Source of the DNA: Archilochus colubris
Lineage: Eukaryota; Chordata; Aves; Apodiformes; Trochilidae
Assembly (NCBI GenBank): GCA_023079485.1
Contig: CM041086.1
Coordinates: 13,462,401-13,526,400 of the forward strand
Length of the DNA: 64,000 nucleotides
Direction: 5' to 3'
The translations under genes and the position numbers were made by a program. The notes below the pieces were generated by a model. That model ran no database searches. It was not told where the DNA came from and saw nothing but the letters and a program-made list of their open reading frames with translations. Below are positions 1 to 11,475 of this stretch, in pieces (the first letter of the stretch is position 1; each line of letters starts with the position of its first letter).

Positions 1-1081
1 TGTCTCTACAAAGCCAATTTAAAATATTTCTGGAATATACTTTTTGAATTACTTTTTCCTTCATCTTCTTTTAGATAACACTGTGATTTAAATAAAACTG
101 CCTGTGGGGCATTGTAGATTGATCAAAAAAAAAGTGCTGTATTGTTCAATTCGTTAAAATTCTTACTGCTGCAATAAATCATTTTCTGCCTACTTCATTT
201 GCATTTTTCAAGTTCTTAATTTAGTTCCAGCATGGGATTGTCTTCACTGGAGGAGGCAGAGATGTGAGTGTGGAGGAGCAACGTTTTTTGAAGAGGTACA
301 AATAGCAGAAAGGATTTTGGCTGAAATACAGAACAAGGTTTTAAAGAATGAAGTGAAAGATTTGAATTTTCTTCCAGTCTATAGGAACTGACAGAAATGT
401 AAAATGAGGACCAGAGTCTGGGAGTCTAGGATGCACAGGGTGTCAGGTGCATGTTTATTAGTCAGATTTGACCTGTAACATTCAGACATGATATTCAAAT
501 ATTTAAAACCTTTATTATTCATTAGCAAGAAGCCAAAGCTCTGTTTTCATTGATTTTAAGAGAAATAAACATTTTAGTGGGGTTGGAAGGTGGAAAGTAC
601 TGTTTACATATTAGAGTTTCAGTGCTCTGGCCATAGCCTGTAGCTGCTACTTACCAAATTTCAACATTAAGAAATATCAGAAGTCTTCAGTTTTGCTGAG
701 AATGATGATCCCTGCAGCCATTCCCAAAGTCATGGCAGTGCAAGGCTTCTGAACATAAGCAGAAAAAGACTAATTTTAGCCATAGAGGGACTAATATGTT
801 AAGAAAGCAGTAGTATCATTTATTATTAGATTGTTATACTAGAAAAACCTCTGTCCTATTGCATGAATGGAAAAGGATTCATAATTTATAACTTGGCAAC
901 ATGGAGCTAGCAGCCTGTAATTTCCAAAGTGCCTGCTGTCTTTGGGTGATGGTTCACAGGTTTTGGCTATGAAACGTGAAATCTCAGTGGTCTGAATTCT
1001 TAAGGCATGTGAAACAACCCTGATAAAGTTGCTGGTAGCTATATTGCTGGAAAATGCAACTCAGTGCCAATATATATATTG
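1..1081. other. unique AT-rich non-coding DNA
   Basis: No open frame of 60 codons or more occurs here on either strand, and I recognise no repeat family. A short TA run sits directly beside the CR1 fragment that follows. The 11-mer actcagtgcca occurs at 1059-1069, just outside that CR1, and again at its 5' edge. Confidence 0.5.
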
Positions 1082-1184
1082 CACTCAGTGCCATAGTCTA
1101 GTGACTGTGGTGGTAGTTGATCAAGGGTTGGACTCGATGATCTCTGAGGTCCCTTCCAACCCAGCCTATTCTATGATTCTATGA
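1082..1184 (+). mobile_element. CR1 LINE fragment, 3' terminal ~100 bp
   Basis: This is the 3' end of a CR1 non-LTR retrotransposon in the plus orientation. It begins at the CR1 segment containing cactcagtgccatag, which in fuller copies covers the end of the pol frame. It runs through the conserved 3' UTR with ggttggactcgatgatctc and gtcccttccaacccagcc. It ends in two copies of the CR1 terminal octamer attctatg. Severe 5' truncation is normal for CR1 and no pol sequence of use remains. The reverse complement of the same segment is seen in the copies at 33618 and 58836, which supports the assignment internally. Confidence 0.93.
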
Positions 1185-3501
1185 AAATGTCAATTAATCT
1201 CTGATATTAAAATATCCTAGAGCAGACACTGCTCATTCATTCTCCTCTTCCCCAGAAATGTGGTAGTTAAATTGTAGGTTATTTTCAATGTGCAAACTAT
1301 AGTGGAGCTGAAAAATGCAGAATCTATTTTAGAAAACGAGGAGAAATGTGTATTTTGTTGCATGTCATAGGTCAGTTTAGATATTTTCAGGTTTTAGGTG
1401 AGACAGATTGATTTTCATGCTTCTCCCATTAGTTAGAATGGCACACATAGGATACCAAATGTGACTAGTACCTGAGGTTCATATGTCAGAGTCCCAGTGC
1501 CAACAAAGACCTTTTAACTCTTGGAAATAATGTAAATAACATGTAATAAAAAGCAATATTCAAATACCAGCTTGAGAAGCACACAAAAAATAGCTTTTTC
1601 TGTAATTTGTAGTATTTTTCTATTGAAGACGTGCCTGAACACAATGGTTTGGATCTGTTACCATCCTGTTGTATGTAAATCAGGTATTCAGCAGAATATA
1701 TATATATATTTTTGGGAGGGGTTATTTTATTTTTTCCTGCACAAACAAACCAGCTTAGGCTTATTCTGCTGCAGGGGCATTCTGCAGCTGATCAGACAGA
1801 TGGAAGTGGCATCCTGTTTGTCCAGCAAGTCTGAGGAACTAAAGCCTGTCTTGCCTTCTAGCTCAAACTATTTCATCTAGAAATTTCTCCAGACTTTGTA
1901 CAGGAGACAGAGCACACAGCTGGGATATTTTAGATTAACTCCCTGACAGAACTGGAAAAATCTAGGAAATACAGTTTCTTTAGACCAAGATATAAGGAAC
2001 TGCTGGCTTTCAGCAGCTTACTTTATTAACATATATACTTTGGCTTTTCAAAACACATGTGGAAAGAGGTAAGAATTGAAGGGCCAATATAATTTTTTTC
2101 CAGTACAGCCATTGAAATAAAAATTGTATTCTCATTTTATTTACCCATTTTGTGTGTGTATATAAGTATTAAAAATACACAGAGACTTACAGTGGTACAT
2201 ATGGTTCTCCTTTTGAAAACTCTTGCTCATTATCTCTCATTTATTTGCTTCTAAGCAAATAAATGTTTTCCATGTTTTGCTCTGAAAGGTGTGAGAACAA
2301 GCCAGATGAAAGATAGAAAACAGGGATGTGCAGCCAGTTCACTGCATTTTTAGAGAATATTTTTACTCCTTGAAAAAGAGGCAGTAAAATCCCTGTATTT
2401 CCAGGAGGGTGCTCTTCTTACCCTACCAGTTCCAAAGGATGAGAAGGAACAGACAGTGGCTCTTCTCTAGAATTTGCTGCCTGCTCTGGTGTAGAAGCAG
2501 CAGTGGGCAGGTGCAGTGTGGGTGCTGTGATTCACAGGGACACAGCAGCTGTCCCTGGTGAAACAACCTGCAAGCCTGGGCCCTGTTCTTCTGGTGTCTG
2601 TAGTTGTTAATAGTCCTTGGACTGTCTACTCTGTCATGGTAGTTTGTTTTTTGGGTTTCTTTTTAGTATGTAAGGGTTTTCTGAAGATGGTAGATTCTTA
2701 CCTAAGCAAGTAAGCTGCAGGGTCAGGGTTAGGGATGGAGGTAGCAAAGTGAACACTGTGGAGGTTGGATGCTGGCAAGAATCTGCATTTTCATCAGGAT
2801 CTGGCTCTGCTTCTGGATGTGCAACCATTCCCCGATGGGTTGGGGTTGTTTGGAAGTTGGGTCATGGTTAGGAAAAGTAGGAGCTGCAGAACAGGGAGGG
2901 AAGGCAGAAGACAGCATCATATGAGGTCCTATTGAGTGGGGCCCTTTGCTCAGGGCTGGTGTTAGGAAAAGCCCAACCTGCCAAGGCTGCAGGAATCTGC
3001 TACTTCCTCAGCCAAAAGCTCTGGTTTGGCACCTTTAGATTCACATCCCTCACTTCTGACTGATGTGTATGGATTGCTTTCAGCAGCAAGGGTGTAGGTG
3101 TCAAGGTTGGGGACAATTTGGAGCAAGACTTCACCTTTGCCAACATCTGGAACAATTTGCCATTCCCAAAGAATGATCTAGTGAGGTGGAGCATCATTTC
3201 CACTGTATCTCTCCTCTGCCTGCACAGCTTTCATTCACTGCACTTGGCTGTGATTTACCTGGGCGGTTGAGATAGATTTGTACTTAGATTTTAGTAAAAT
3301 TGCAAACTGAATGTCTCAATGTTTGAGGGAGGTTCCTCAGTTCAAAGAGAGAGTTCAAAGTTAATGGCTTTCTGCTATTGTTTTATGTACCTTACATTAA
3401 TTTCCTTGTGTACTTAGATCACATTTTGGATGTTTTAGGCTTTCATCTACAGCAATATGAGCTGAGCATCATCTTATTCTATCCTATTTCTTTTTCCTTT
3501 G
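1185..3501. other. unique non-coding DNA with small simple repeats
   Basis: The stretch contains a TA microsatellite at about 1696-1709 and a short TG/TA run near 2151-2165. From about 2440 to 3240 it is somewhat richer in GC. The longest frame, 102 codons at 1572-1880 on the plus strand, is low in complexity, has no recognisable domain and crosses the TA run, so I do not call it a gene. Confidence 0.45.
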
Positions 3502-4400
3502 CTTTTCCCCCCTCTCCTTTTCCCCCCTCTCCTTTTCCCCCCTCTCCTTTTCCCCCCTCTCCTTTTCCCCCCTCTCCTTTTCCCCCCTCTCCTTTTCCCC
3601 CCTCTCCTTTTCCCCCCTCTCCTTTTCCCCCCTCTCCTTTCCCCCCTCTCCTTTCCCCCTCCTTTCCCCTCTCCTTTTCCCCCTCTCCTTTTCCCCTCTC
3701 CTTTTCCCCCTCTCCTTTTCCCCCTCTCCTTTTCCCCCTCTCCTTTTCCCCCTCTCCTTTTCCCCCTCTCCTTTTCCCCCTCTCCTTTTCCCCCTCTCCT
3801 TTTCCCCCTCTCCTTTTCCCCTCTCCTTTCCCCTCTCTTTCCCTCTCCTTTTCCCCCTCTCCTTTCCCCCTCTCCTTTTCCCCCTCTCCTTTTCCCCCTC
3901 TCCTTTTCCCCCTCTCCTTTTCCCCCCTCTCCTTTTCCCCCTCTCCTTTCCCCCTCTCCTTTTCCCCCTCTCCTTTTCCCCCTCTCCTTTTCCCTCTCCT
4001 TTCCCCCTCTCCTTTCCCCTCTCCTTTTCCCCCTCTCCTTTTCCCCCTCTCCTTTTCCCCCTCTCCTTTTCCCCCCTCTCCTTTTCCCCCTCTCCTTTTC
4101 CCCCTCTCTTTTCCCCCTCTCCTTTTCCCCCTCTCCTTTTCCCCCTCTCCTTTTCCCCCTCTCCTTTCCCCCTCTCCTTTTCCCCCCTCTCCTTTTCCCC
4201 CCTCTCCTTTTCCCCCTCTCCTTTTCCCCCCTCTCCTTTTCCCCCCTCTCCTTTTCCCCCCTCTCCTTTTCCCCCCTCTCCTTTTCCCCCCTCTCCTTTT
4301 CCCCCCTCTCCTTTTCCCCCCTCTCCTTTTCCCCCCTCTCCTTTTCCCCCCTCTCCTTTTCCCCCCTCTCCTTTTCCCCCCTCTCCTTTTCCCCTTTTCT
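3502..4400. repeat. pure homopyrimidine minisatellite, about 60 units of 14-15 bp
   Basis: The plus strand contains only C and T for 899 nt, from just after the G at 3501 to just before the G at 4401. The unit is C5-6 TCTCC T3-4. I count 60 copies of the TCTCC core plus about three degenerate units. The left arm (about 3503-3640) and right arm (about 4220-4394) are nearly perfect 15-bp units with six Cs. The centre is mostly 14-bp units with five Cs, mixed with shorter variants. The minus strand is pure purine with runs of five or six G. Known chemistry of such tracts predicts triplex (H-DNA) or G-quadruplex formation. The long frames across it on both strands arise because codons made only of C/T, or only of A/G, cannot be stops, so they are not evidence of a gene. 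Confidence 0.97.
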
Positions 4401-6690
4401 GTGCTATCATATTGCTGTACCCATCTGATATTACATTTTACATTTGTTAGTCTTAGAGTTTGGGAAAGCAGAGCATTTGTGACCTGAATTTTTAGCATTT
4501 GAAGATGAGGACAACTTGAAGGTTCTCACTCATCTTTAGCTTTCATGAAAGGGCAACAAACTTGGGAAAAGTTCTACTTACTTTGGGAGTAGAAGAAATA
4601 GTGAAGTGCTGAACAGTTTGTTGTAAACTACACCCTCTAGAATCAAGTGGGATGAGAGGACATGAGCAATTCCTAAGAAAAAATGATCTGTCCAACCAGA
4701 GAAAATGGACACTGAAATTTAAAACTCAAAATCCATCAATTTGTCTTATTTTTCCTCTGGAATTTCGGTGCTTATGGAGAATAGAGAACACTGGAAATTG
4801 ATTGAATTGTTTCATGTTGTATGAGGAAGTTTTTTCATGATGTTCTCATCTGAACTGTGGTATTATCTTTGAGTAAATAGACCAGCAAAAGCATAAGTCA
4901 GTAGTAAGAAAAACTGAACCTTGTCATAACTCCCCAGAAGTAGGGGTGTTTGTCCAAAGTGGCAAATTGATGCAGGCAGGTAAGAAATAATAAATCAATC
5001 CCCACATATAAATGCCCTTTAAGTAAGCAGTTAAATACAGCATTTACACTTCAGGGAGAAAAAAAAAAGGATCTCTCTTTTTTTACATGGAAAACCAGCC
5101 TGGAAGACCCTGTCCAGACCCTGTCTAGAAATGTATCATCATTTATCTCTTTTCAGAAAACAGACTCCAGGTATAGATTTTGTACATCTTACACTCAGTG
5201 TGCAGAAATGTGATCAGATCCAATGCCTGACACAGGGAGCACCACTTGAGAATCACTTTGGAACAACAGCTTGCAATCTTTATGTAAATTCAGATGTGTC
5301 TCCCTATCTTATTCTTCCAGTGTTTGGTGTAGCATGAAAAACTGCACACTTCATCTTTTTTGAAGGGGATGCAATTTTAATAAAGGTTACTAACAGTGTT
5401 GTGAAGCAGTAAGGGCTAAATGGCAAACAATTTTATCCTGCAACACTGCAAATTCTTCTGGTAGAGGAGGAAGCCTCACCTGTGGAGTGTGACCTCTTTG
5501 TAGTAGTTCAGAAGGCACAAAAGTGCTTCCCATTCAAAACCTGCAGATGAGCTTTTTCTTATGGATTTCAAATACCAAGGGAAAGAAATTACTTTAAATC
5601 AGATCTGCCATGTTTTGAAGGCCATGGTTGCAACTTGCAGCTTCCTTTTGGTTTTGTTTCTCTGTCCTGAACTTTGCTCAAGGTTTGGGGGGTATAGGGG
5701 AAAATGTGCTGATGTGAACTAGGGGCATTGAGCTTGTTTTGGAGGGGTAGGGGCAGATGATAGAGTTAAAGATGCCACAAAATGCCACAGGGATATGTCC
5801 CAGTCAGATCAGATTAAGTTTAACATAAAGCTTGATATGTGAAGAAGGATGCCTTTGACCATTTGACATTACATTACTTATATACACATATAAATTGCCA
5901 TCTGTTGTACATGGCAAAACTCCACAGAGTTAGATTTACTCTAATTTTCAGTTACTAGAGAAAGAGAAAAATAGTCCAACATGCCAATAAAATCCAGGGA
6001 GTATGTGTAAATGATGGAGAAAAATACCATTAAAGAGAGAAAAATGATGGGCTGCAAGGTTTCTTTCATTAATATGATATGTTTTGGTGATGCTATAAAG
6101 CTATTAACTTGACATCTTCCAGAGTGGTTGTGCTGTAAGGAACAGGCTCAGCCAAAGGTATTTATTCCATGCTAGAGGTGCAAAGCAATCGCAGGCTGTG
6201 CCCCATGTAACTGCAGGTACATTGCCAGTGAAGCAAAAAAGCACCATGAGACAAGGGAGGATGATCTGTGTGACTTGAGGAACAGCAAAAGAAATTGCTT
6301 TGGAATTTGTTTTCACTCTAGAAATTCTGTGGGAAGGAAAAGAAATATTAGTTGGTGCTTTTAGATCCTTGGGACTTCAAACAGCAACTTACAGGCCATA
6401 TGTCTGAGAGTGAGACTTTATTGAGACTGCACATGGACTCTGGGAAAAAACAAAATTACATTTCCTGATTGTGATTAATGTGATTTGTGTATCTTGTGGG
6501 CAGCACTTGTTCAAAACTTGCCTTGATAGGGCTGCAGAACATTGCCCATTTCTAGCAGAAGGCTGGGAGCTGTTCCACCGAAAGCTTGGGGGGCCACTGG
6601 GAAAGTTGTAGCTGTGTTTTGGCAAATGCCTTTGCCCTGGTTACACAAACAGCTGTTATCTGGCTGGTTAGGTTGTAAATACACTGAAGT
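4401..6690. other. unique non-coding DNA
   Basis: I recognise no repeat family, exon or RNA gene here. Open frames are at most about 107 codons and overlap on opposite strands between 6389 and 6853, which is what chance frames do. Confidence 0.45.
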
Positions 6691-6899
6691 TAGACAGCAG
6701 GAAGAAATTTTTAAGTGTGAGGATGGAGAGACCTTAGCACAGGTAGTTGTGGCTGCCCCATCCCTCGAAGTGTTCATGTCCAGGTTGGATGGGACTTGGA
6801 GCAACCTGGGCTGGTGGGAGGTGTCCCTGCCCATGCAGGGGGGTTGGAACTAAATTATCTTTAAGGTCCCTCCAACCCAAATTATTCTGTGATGTTATA
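6691..6899 (+). mobile_element. CR1 LINE fragment, old, 3' end
   Basis: A diverged CR1 3' end in plus orientation. It opens with caggaagaaatttttaag, the counterpart of the better kept aggaagaaattctttag at 38650. It continues through gctgccccatccctcgaagt and a segment encoding the end of CR1 pol, readable as APSLEVFMSRLDG followed by WWEVSLPM. It ends with ggtccctccaacccaaatta and a single decayed terminal octamer (attctgtg). No catalytic region is present. Its subfamily differs from the copies at 33618 and 58836 and resembles the one at 38380. Confidence 0.88.
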
Positions 6900-7492
6900 A
6901 TATGCAACTGCAATTATTTCTGTGACTGTCATGATGATACAACCCTGATTAAAATGAGATTTCAATCTCCTGGGGTAGCAAATAGAAATGCCTATAGCCT
7001 TTGAGGATCAATTTAGAGGGAGAAGTTTGCATCCCATTGTATCAATCCCAGAGACAGTGAAGGCTTAAGTTGCAAAACAGTTCTATTGATGAGATATGTT
7101 TTATCCAATAGTCATAGATATGTGGCACAAATGCAGAGGTCCTAATTACTGTAATATGGTGTATATATAATCTCCTATACTGTATTGCATTCCCTCTTTT
7201 TAGTAGGCTTGTCAGGAGGCTTTGTATTTATTTTAGTTGCATTTATTTTCTCAGTCCACTGCAAACCACATATTTCTTGAAATCAGCTCCTCTCCAGCCA
7301 GCTTTGTCTCTGAATCATCAATTTATGTTTTCATTTTCATCTGGTCCTGACCATTTTTGCAGTGCTCTGGGAACTCAGATCTGTAGCTGGGAAAAAACCC
7401 ATCCACTTGCAATGTATGGGTAAAACAAATCAGTGTTGCTACTTTAGGCTTTTTTTGTTGTTGTTCTTGCTTCATTCTCTGATTCCTCTGCT
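6900..7492. other. unique non-coding DNA
   Basis: AT-rich sequence between an old CR1 end and a CTG microsatellite. A short TTG-rich run lies near 7457-7466. Nothing else is recognisable. Confidence 0.4.
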
Positions 7493-7515
7493 CTGCTGCT
7501 GCTGCTGCTGCTGCT
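7493..7515. repeat. (CTG)n microsatellite, about 7.7 units
   Basis: An uninterrupted CTG run of 23 bp. In the minus-strand frame at 7323-7526 it reads as an alanine run near the start of a 67-codon frame. That frame has no other recognisable feature, so I take the repeat as non-coding. Its unit count is the kind that can vary between individuals. Confidence 0.9.
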
Positions 7516-9215
7516 AGGAGTGCCAAGTGGCATAATCAAGGAGAAATCAGGGCTCTGAAGCATTTGGGTTGGAAAGTATCATAAACAAATAGTTATCACT
7601 GATGCAATTGGCTGTGGAGAGCTTTGCTGTCCAGATGTACCCAACAAAGGAAAAGAAAACCTGGTCCATAGCTGTTAAGAGTTCACTCTTTTCATATTTT
7701 TAGCCAGTTCTAGCCAGTGCATTGGTGACCAACTTTCCTGATACTCCAGGACTTGAAGCTTCCTTTGTCAGCCCCTTCGTTATCATCTCTGGGGATGGCA
7801 AAAAGCCAGACATCACCTAAAATGCTCACTACTTTTGTTTCCCTAGTTCTTTCCCTTCCCTTTTCCCTGCTTTTCCCCTTCTCTGGTTGTGACTGAAGAG
7901 GAAAAAAGCAACTTTTCCCTCTGCAAAGATCCCTGCAGACCGGAGAGCAAATAGAAACCTCTTAAGGGAGCTCTCTGGGAAGTGATGAACTTCCAGGAGG
8001 AGCTATTGTGGTATAAGAGTGCTTCATAAATAAGCAACCTCATTGTGCTCTTTATGCTCCAGAAGCATTTGTGTCTTCATCTTTGTTTCCCATTGCAAAG
8101 TTGTGTAATGTTCACACTGATACCCAGCTCAGTGCTGGGCAGCTCTGAGCTGCCAGAGAATCATCTCCAGCAGTCTCAGTGGCAGCATGAATTCTCAGCC
8201 TAAGTGAACTGCTCACAGTGTAAATTGCAATCAGCTGCAAAAACTTCTCTTTGGAAAGATAATAAAAATCAATAATGGGCCTGCTAATGTGGAAAGGACA
8301 GCAAGAGGCAGGCATTTAATTTAGTTAAAAAGTAATCTGAAAGGAAAGAGCCAGACTAAATAAGCTGGGTAATTAAAGAGTTTAAAGGAAGTTGCAACTG
8401 CAATGTGCAGCTCTTATGGGTGGGAGTTAGGGAAAGTATATGTATATATACTGAGCTAAATTTAAAGTTTTTCTGGCTTCAGCAAAGGAGATTTTGACAG
8501 TGATGACAATGTTAAGCAATTTAGAGATTAATATGTTATATAGAAAAATTGATGACTCCCTTAAAAACTTTGAAAACTTTGAAACTTTCCTCTGAAAGGA
8601 GAAGTTCTGATAGAAGAAAAAGGAGGTGAAGAAAGGGTGGTAAAGGAGACATTTGCTGGTAATTGATAGACAGAGGAAGAGGAAAAACTGGCAAACAGAT
8701 TGTGACTTTCTCAAATGTCATTTTTCTTCACCATACTTCTCATTCTTCTAAATAGCTCGTTGAGAAGCAGTTTTGGACTCGCATGCACCCATCCTTGTCA
8801 ATAGGAATGAGTAAGAGTCTGGCTCACATCCCCTCCCACGGTAGCCACAGCATGAGTCTGGGTTGCCAGGAACCAGAGAAGCAATTTACCAGTTTGCACT
8901 GGTCCCTGAAGCATGGGGAGGAGTTAATCCTCTGCTGCCCACTCCCTGAGCTTCATGACTGATGTGCAAGTACCAGGTTTTAGCTTGCATGAGGATGGAT
9001 GGGCAGGGGCATCCTGGGTTGTGCCTGGCTGCCATTCCTTTGCAGCTCTCTGATCAGACACATTAATGAAAGTCATGCAGAAATCTGCAAAATGTTCTTG
9101 TTTTAGTGCTAACCCTGCTAACCTACAGCAGGGCTGGGCTGAGGGCTCACAACCTGCTCCTGAGATTTGAGCATTTTGTTTCCTGGCAGAATGAGTGCTT
9201 TTGCTTGTGTGTTTC
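7516..9215. other. unique non-coding DNA
   Basis: No repeat family, exon or RNA gene recognised. Frames here are 60-95 codons long. Several lie on the minus strand across T-rich stretches and look like chance. Confidence 0.4.
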
Positions 9216-9311
9216 TAAAAGGAAAAAAAAAATTAAAAAAAAAACCCAAACAAACAAAAAAACCACCCACAAATTTTTTCCTGTGTGAAACATAGGGGGG
9301 AAAAAAAAAAA
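9216..9311. repeat. A-rich low-complexity tract
   Basis: Two A-rich blocks, about 9216-9272 (runs of A9-A10 with AAACCC and AAACAAAC interruptions) and 9294-9311 (six G followed by eleven A), separated by about 20 bp. It might be the tail of an old retroposed sequence, but I see no recognisable body next to it, so only low complexity is claimed. Confidence 0.7.
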
Positions 9312-10923
9312 TCAGTCTCATCCACAAGGCAGAAAAGTGAAGAAAGCACCAAGTTATAACATGCAAAAAACATCAGAATGCAAAGCTTGGCTGCTTCTCC
9401 CCACCAGCAGTGCTTTAGTAACTTGTGGGCATGGGAGATTTCTCAGCAATATCACTATTTTAATGAATGTTTTGCAGGATTTTTCCAGCTCCCCCAAGGA
9501 GAACAGTAATATTTTTGTTAGAGGATGTCTCGCAGCAGTAACACTTTATTAAAATATTGGTCTTATATTTAATAAACTAAGACCAAATGAAAGGTTCTGC
9601 TCATCCTGGGACCATTCCTATGATCTCTTCTGATCGGTGATGAGCTGGAAGGAATTTAGAAATTATGACAGTTTGTCCCAGCTTGTCATATTTTGTGTCA
9701 GTTTCTCAGGTACTTCTTTAAAGCCATCTACAGTGTTTTCTCACTCAATCTGTTCTCACTCAGTCTCCGTGTTCTTCCTGCAATAATTGCAATCTGCTTC
9801 TGACAAACTGCTCTGCAAAGTAACAAATTTTCTGTTTGCCACCACCAGTTAGCTGGATGGAATGACTGTGTGGTGTTTGGAGGGGAAAAGGAGAAGTTGA
9901 ATGAACACAGACAATACAAAACCTGACTCTGCAGGTGACAGCAAGTGACTGATGCATTTCAATTTCTCTTTCAAACCCAGAAACTTAACTGCTGATCTGC
10001 AGACTCTCCCTCCATACCACGAGCTTTGTCCTTGCAGGAAGCATCCTCTCTGCTAGGATGCAAAAGTCTCTTGATGGGGTGGACCAGCCCCTGGCTTACC
10101 CCTCACCATGCTGATCCCTTTCTGTCTTCAAACTGGGTCTGTCCTTGGTGAGTCCTGCTGCTTGTTGCTGCTGAAGCTGGTGTATGAACATCTCTAGCTC
10201 CCTGTTGTCCTTCTCCTCAGGAGCATGCTTGCTGCTCACCTGGAGATGAGAATGCTGAACAGTGCTCCTGCAGGAGCCCTCAGCCACCCTTTTCCTCCCT
10301 GAATTCCTCCAAATTGACAGCTCTGGCTTCAATCTAGTGTCATTCACTCCCAGGTGTCTGCACCTTCAGACATGCTGCTTCCCCCCCCACAGAAAGGTTT
10401 TGCATGGGTAAGGCAGAGCTGGGTTCCTTCTACTCCTACCCCAGCATTGGGCTTTCCCATCATCTCTCCTGTGGGTGCCTGCTCACGTTACCCTGTGTCT
10501 AAGTGACTCTCTTGTCTTTAAGCACCAAGCTGGGAAAGCCTCTGTCTGAATCCTCAACCTGATGTTCAGCTCTGGTCCCATCACCCTGGGCTGTCCTCCC
10601 CTGAGCAGCCTTCTCTTCCTCTGCTCTGCCCAGATGCCAAAAATATTTCTGTGATTGCTTTCTCTCCCACAGTGTGGTCTTCTGTCCAGAGTAAAAGGTT
10701 GTGGCTAGTTATATGCAAATCCCTCCCATCTGACTTCATGTAATGAATTTTAGAAACATTTTGAAGGTTTACATCCCTAGATTCAAGTTGTAAGATTTGT
10801 TTGAACTAAGCTGTGTACTGTGATAGGCTCCTCTTTAGTGAGCAAGGTCTTGGGCTGCTCTGGCCTCAGTCTGTGGCTACAGGAGTGTGTGCTGCAGCCC
10901 CAGCTGGGGCAGCTTGGGAACTT
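9312..10923. other. unique DNA becoming GC-richer, with a short minus-strand frame of uncertain origin
   Basis: From about 10000 the DNA is clearly richer in G and C than the surroundings. The minus-strand frame at 10096-10347 (83 codons) includes ELSIWRNSGRKRVAEGSC and a glutamine-rich LQQQQAAG segment. It has a faint resemblance to the ORF1-type proteins of avian retroelements, but I cannot confirm this by eye. No signal peptide, membrane segment or catalytic motif is visible. I do not call a gene. Confidence 0.3.
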
Positions 10924-11475
10924 AGAATCATAGAATCACAGAATCGGCTGGGTTGGAAGGGACCTCAGAGATCATCGAGTCCAACCCTTGATCCACTACC
11001 ACTGCAGTTTGAAGCCCATGGCACTGAGTGCCACATCCAGTCTCTTTTTAAATAGCTCCAGGGACAGAGAATCCACTACTTCCCTGGGCAGCCCATTCCA
11101 ATGTCTGATCACCCTCTCCCTAAAGAAATTCTTTCTAATGTCCAACCTAAACCTCCCCTGGCACAACTTGAGACCCTGCCCTCTTGTCTTGCTGAGAGTT
11201 GCCTGGGAAAAGAGACCAACCCCCCCGGCTCCGACCTCCTTTCAGGGAGTTGTGAGAGTGATGAGGTCTCCCCTGAGCCTCCTCTTCTCCAGGCTGAACA
11301 CCCCCAACTCCCTCAGCCCTTCCTCACAGGACTTGTGCTGGATCCCTTCACCAGCCTCCTTGCTTTTCTCTGGACCTGCTCCAGCACCTCAATCTGCTTC
11401 CTGAGCTGAGGGCCCCAGAACTGGACACAGGACTCGAGGTGTGGCCTCACCAGTGCTGAGTACAGGGGCAAATCT
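10924..11475 (-). mobile_element. CR1 LINE fragment, ~550 bp
   Basis: A 5'-truncated CR1 in minus orientation. Its 3' end is at the low coordinate, with two and a half reverse octamers (catagaat, cacagaat). The conserved 3' UTR follows, then the pol C-terminus, up to the segment that in other copies encodes the LYSALV motif (gctgagtacaggggc at about 11450). The pol frame is broken: in the segment that normally reads GDLIAVYN there is a 1-bp deletion near 11261, so no minus-strand frame survives. The plus-strand frames at 10988-11409 are antisense to CR1 and not genes. The exact 5' limit is uncertain by about 20 bp because the last bases are diverged. Confidence 0.94.

Noticed and set aside
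2715..2735. A single ttaggg inside a gggtcagggttaggg-like sequence, considered as interstitial telomere repeat
   Set aside because: Only one true copy is present and the neighbours are irregular.
3378..4498. Four frames of 308-369 codons on both strands, encoding Pro/Ser/Phe-rich or Lys/Arg/Gly/Glu-rich repeats
   Set aside because: They are a by-product of the homopyrimidine array: codons of only C/T or only A/G cannot be stops. There is no conserved non-repeat domain at either end.
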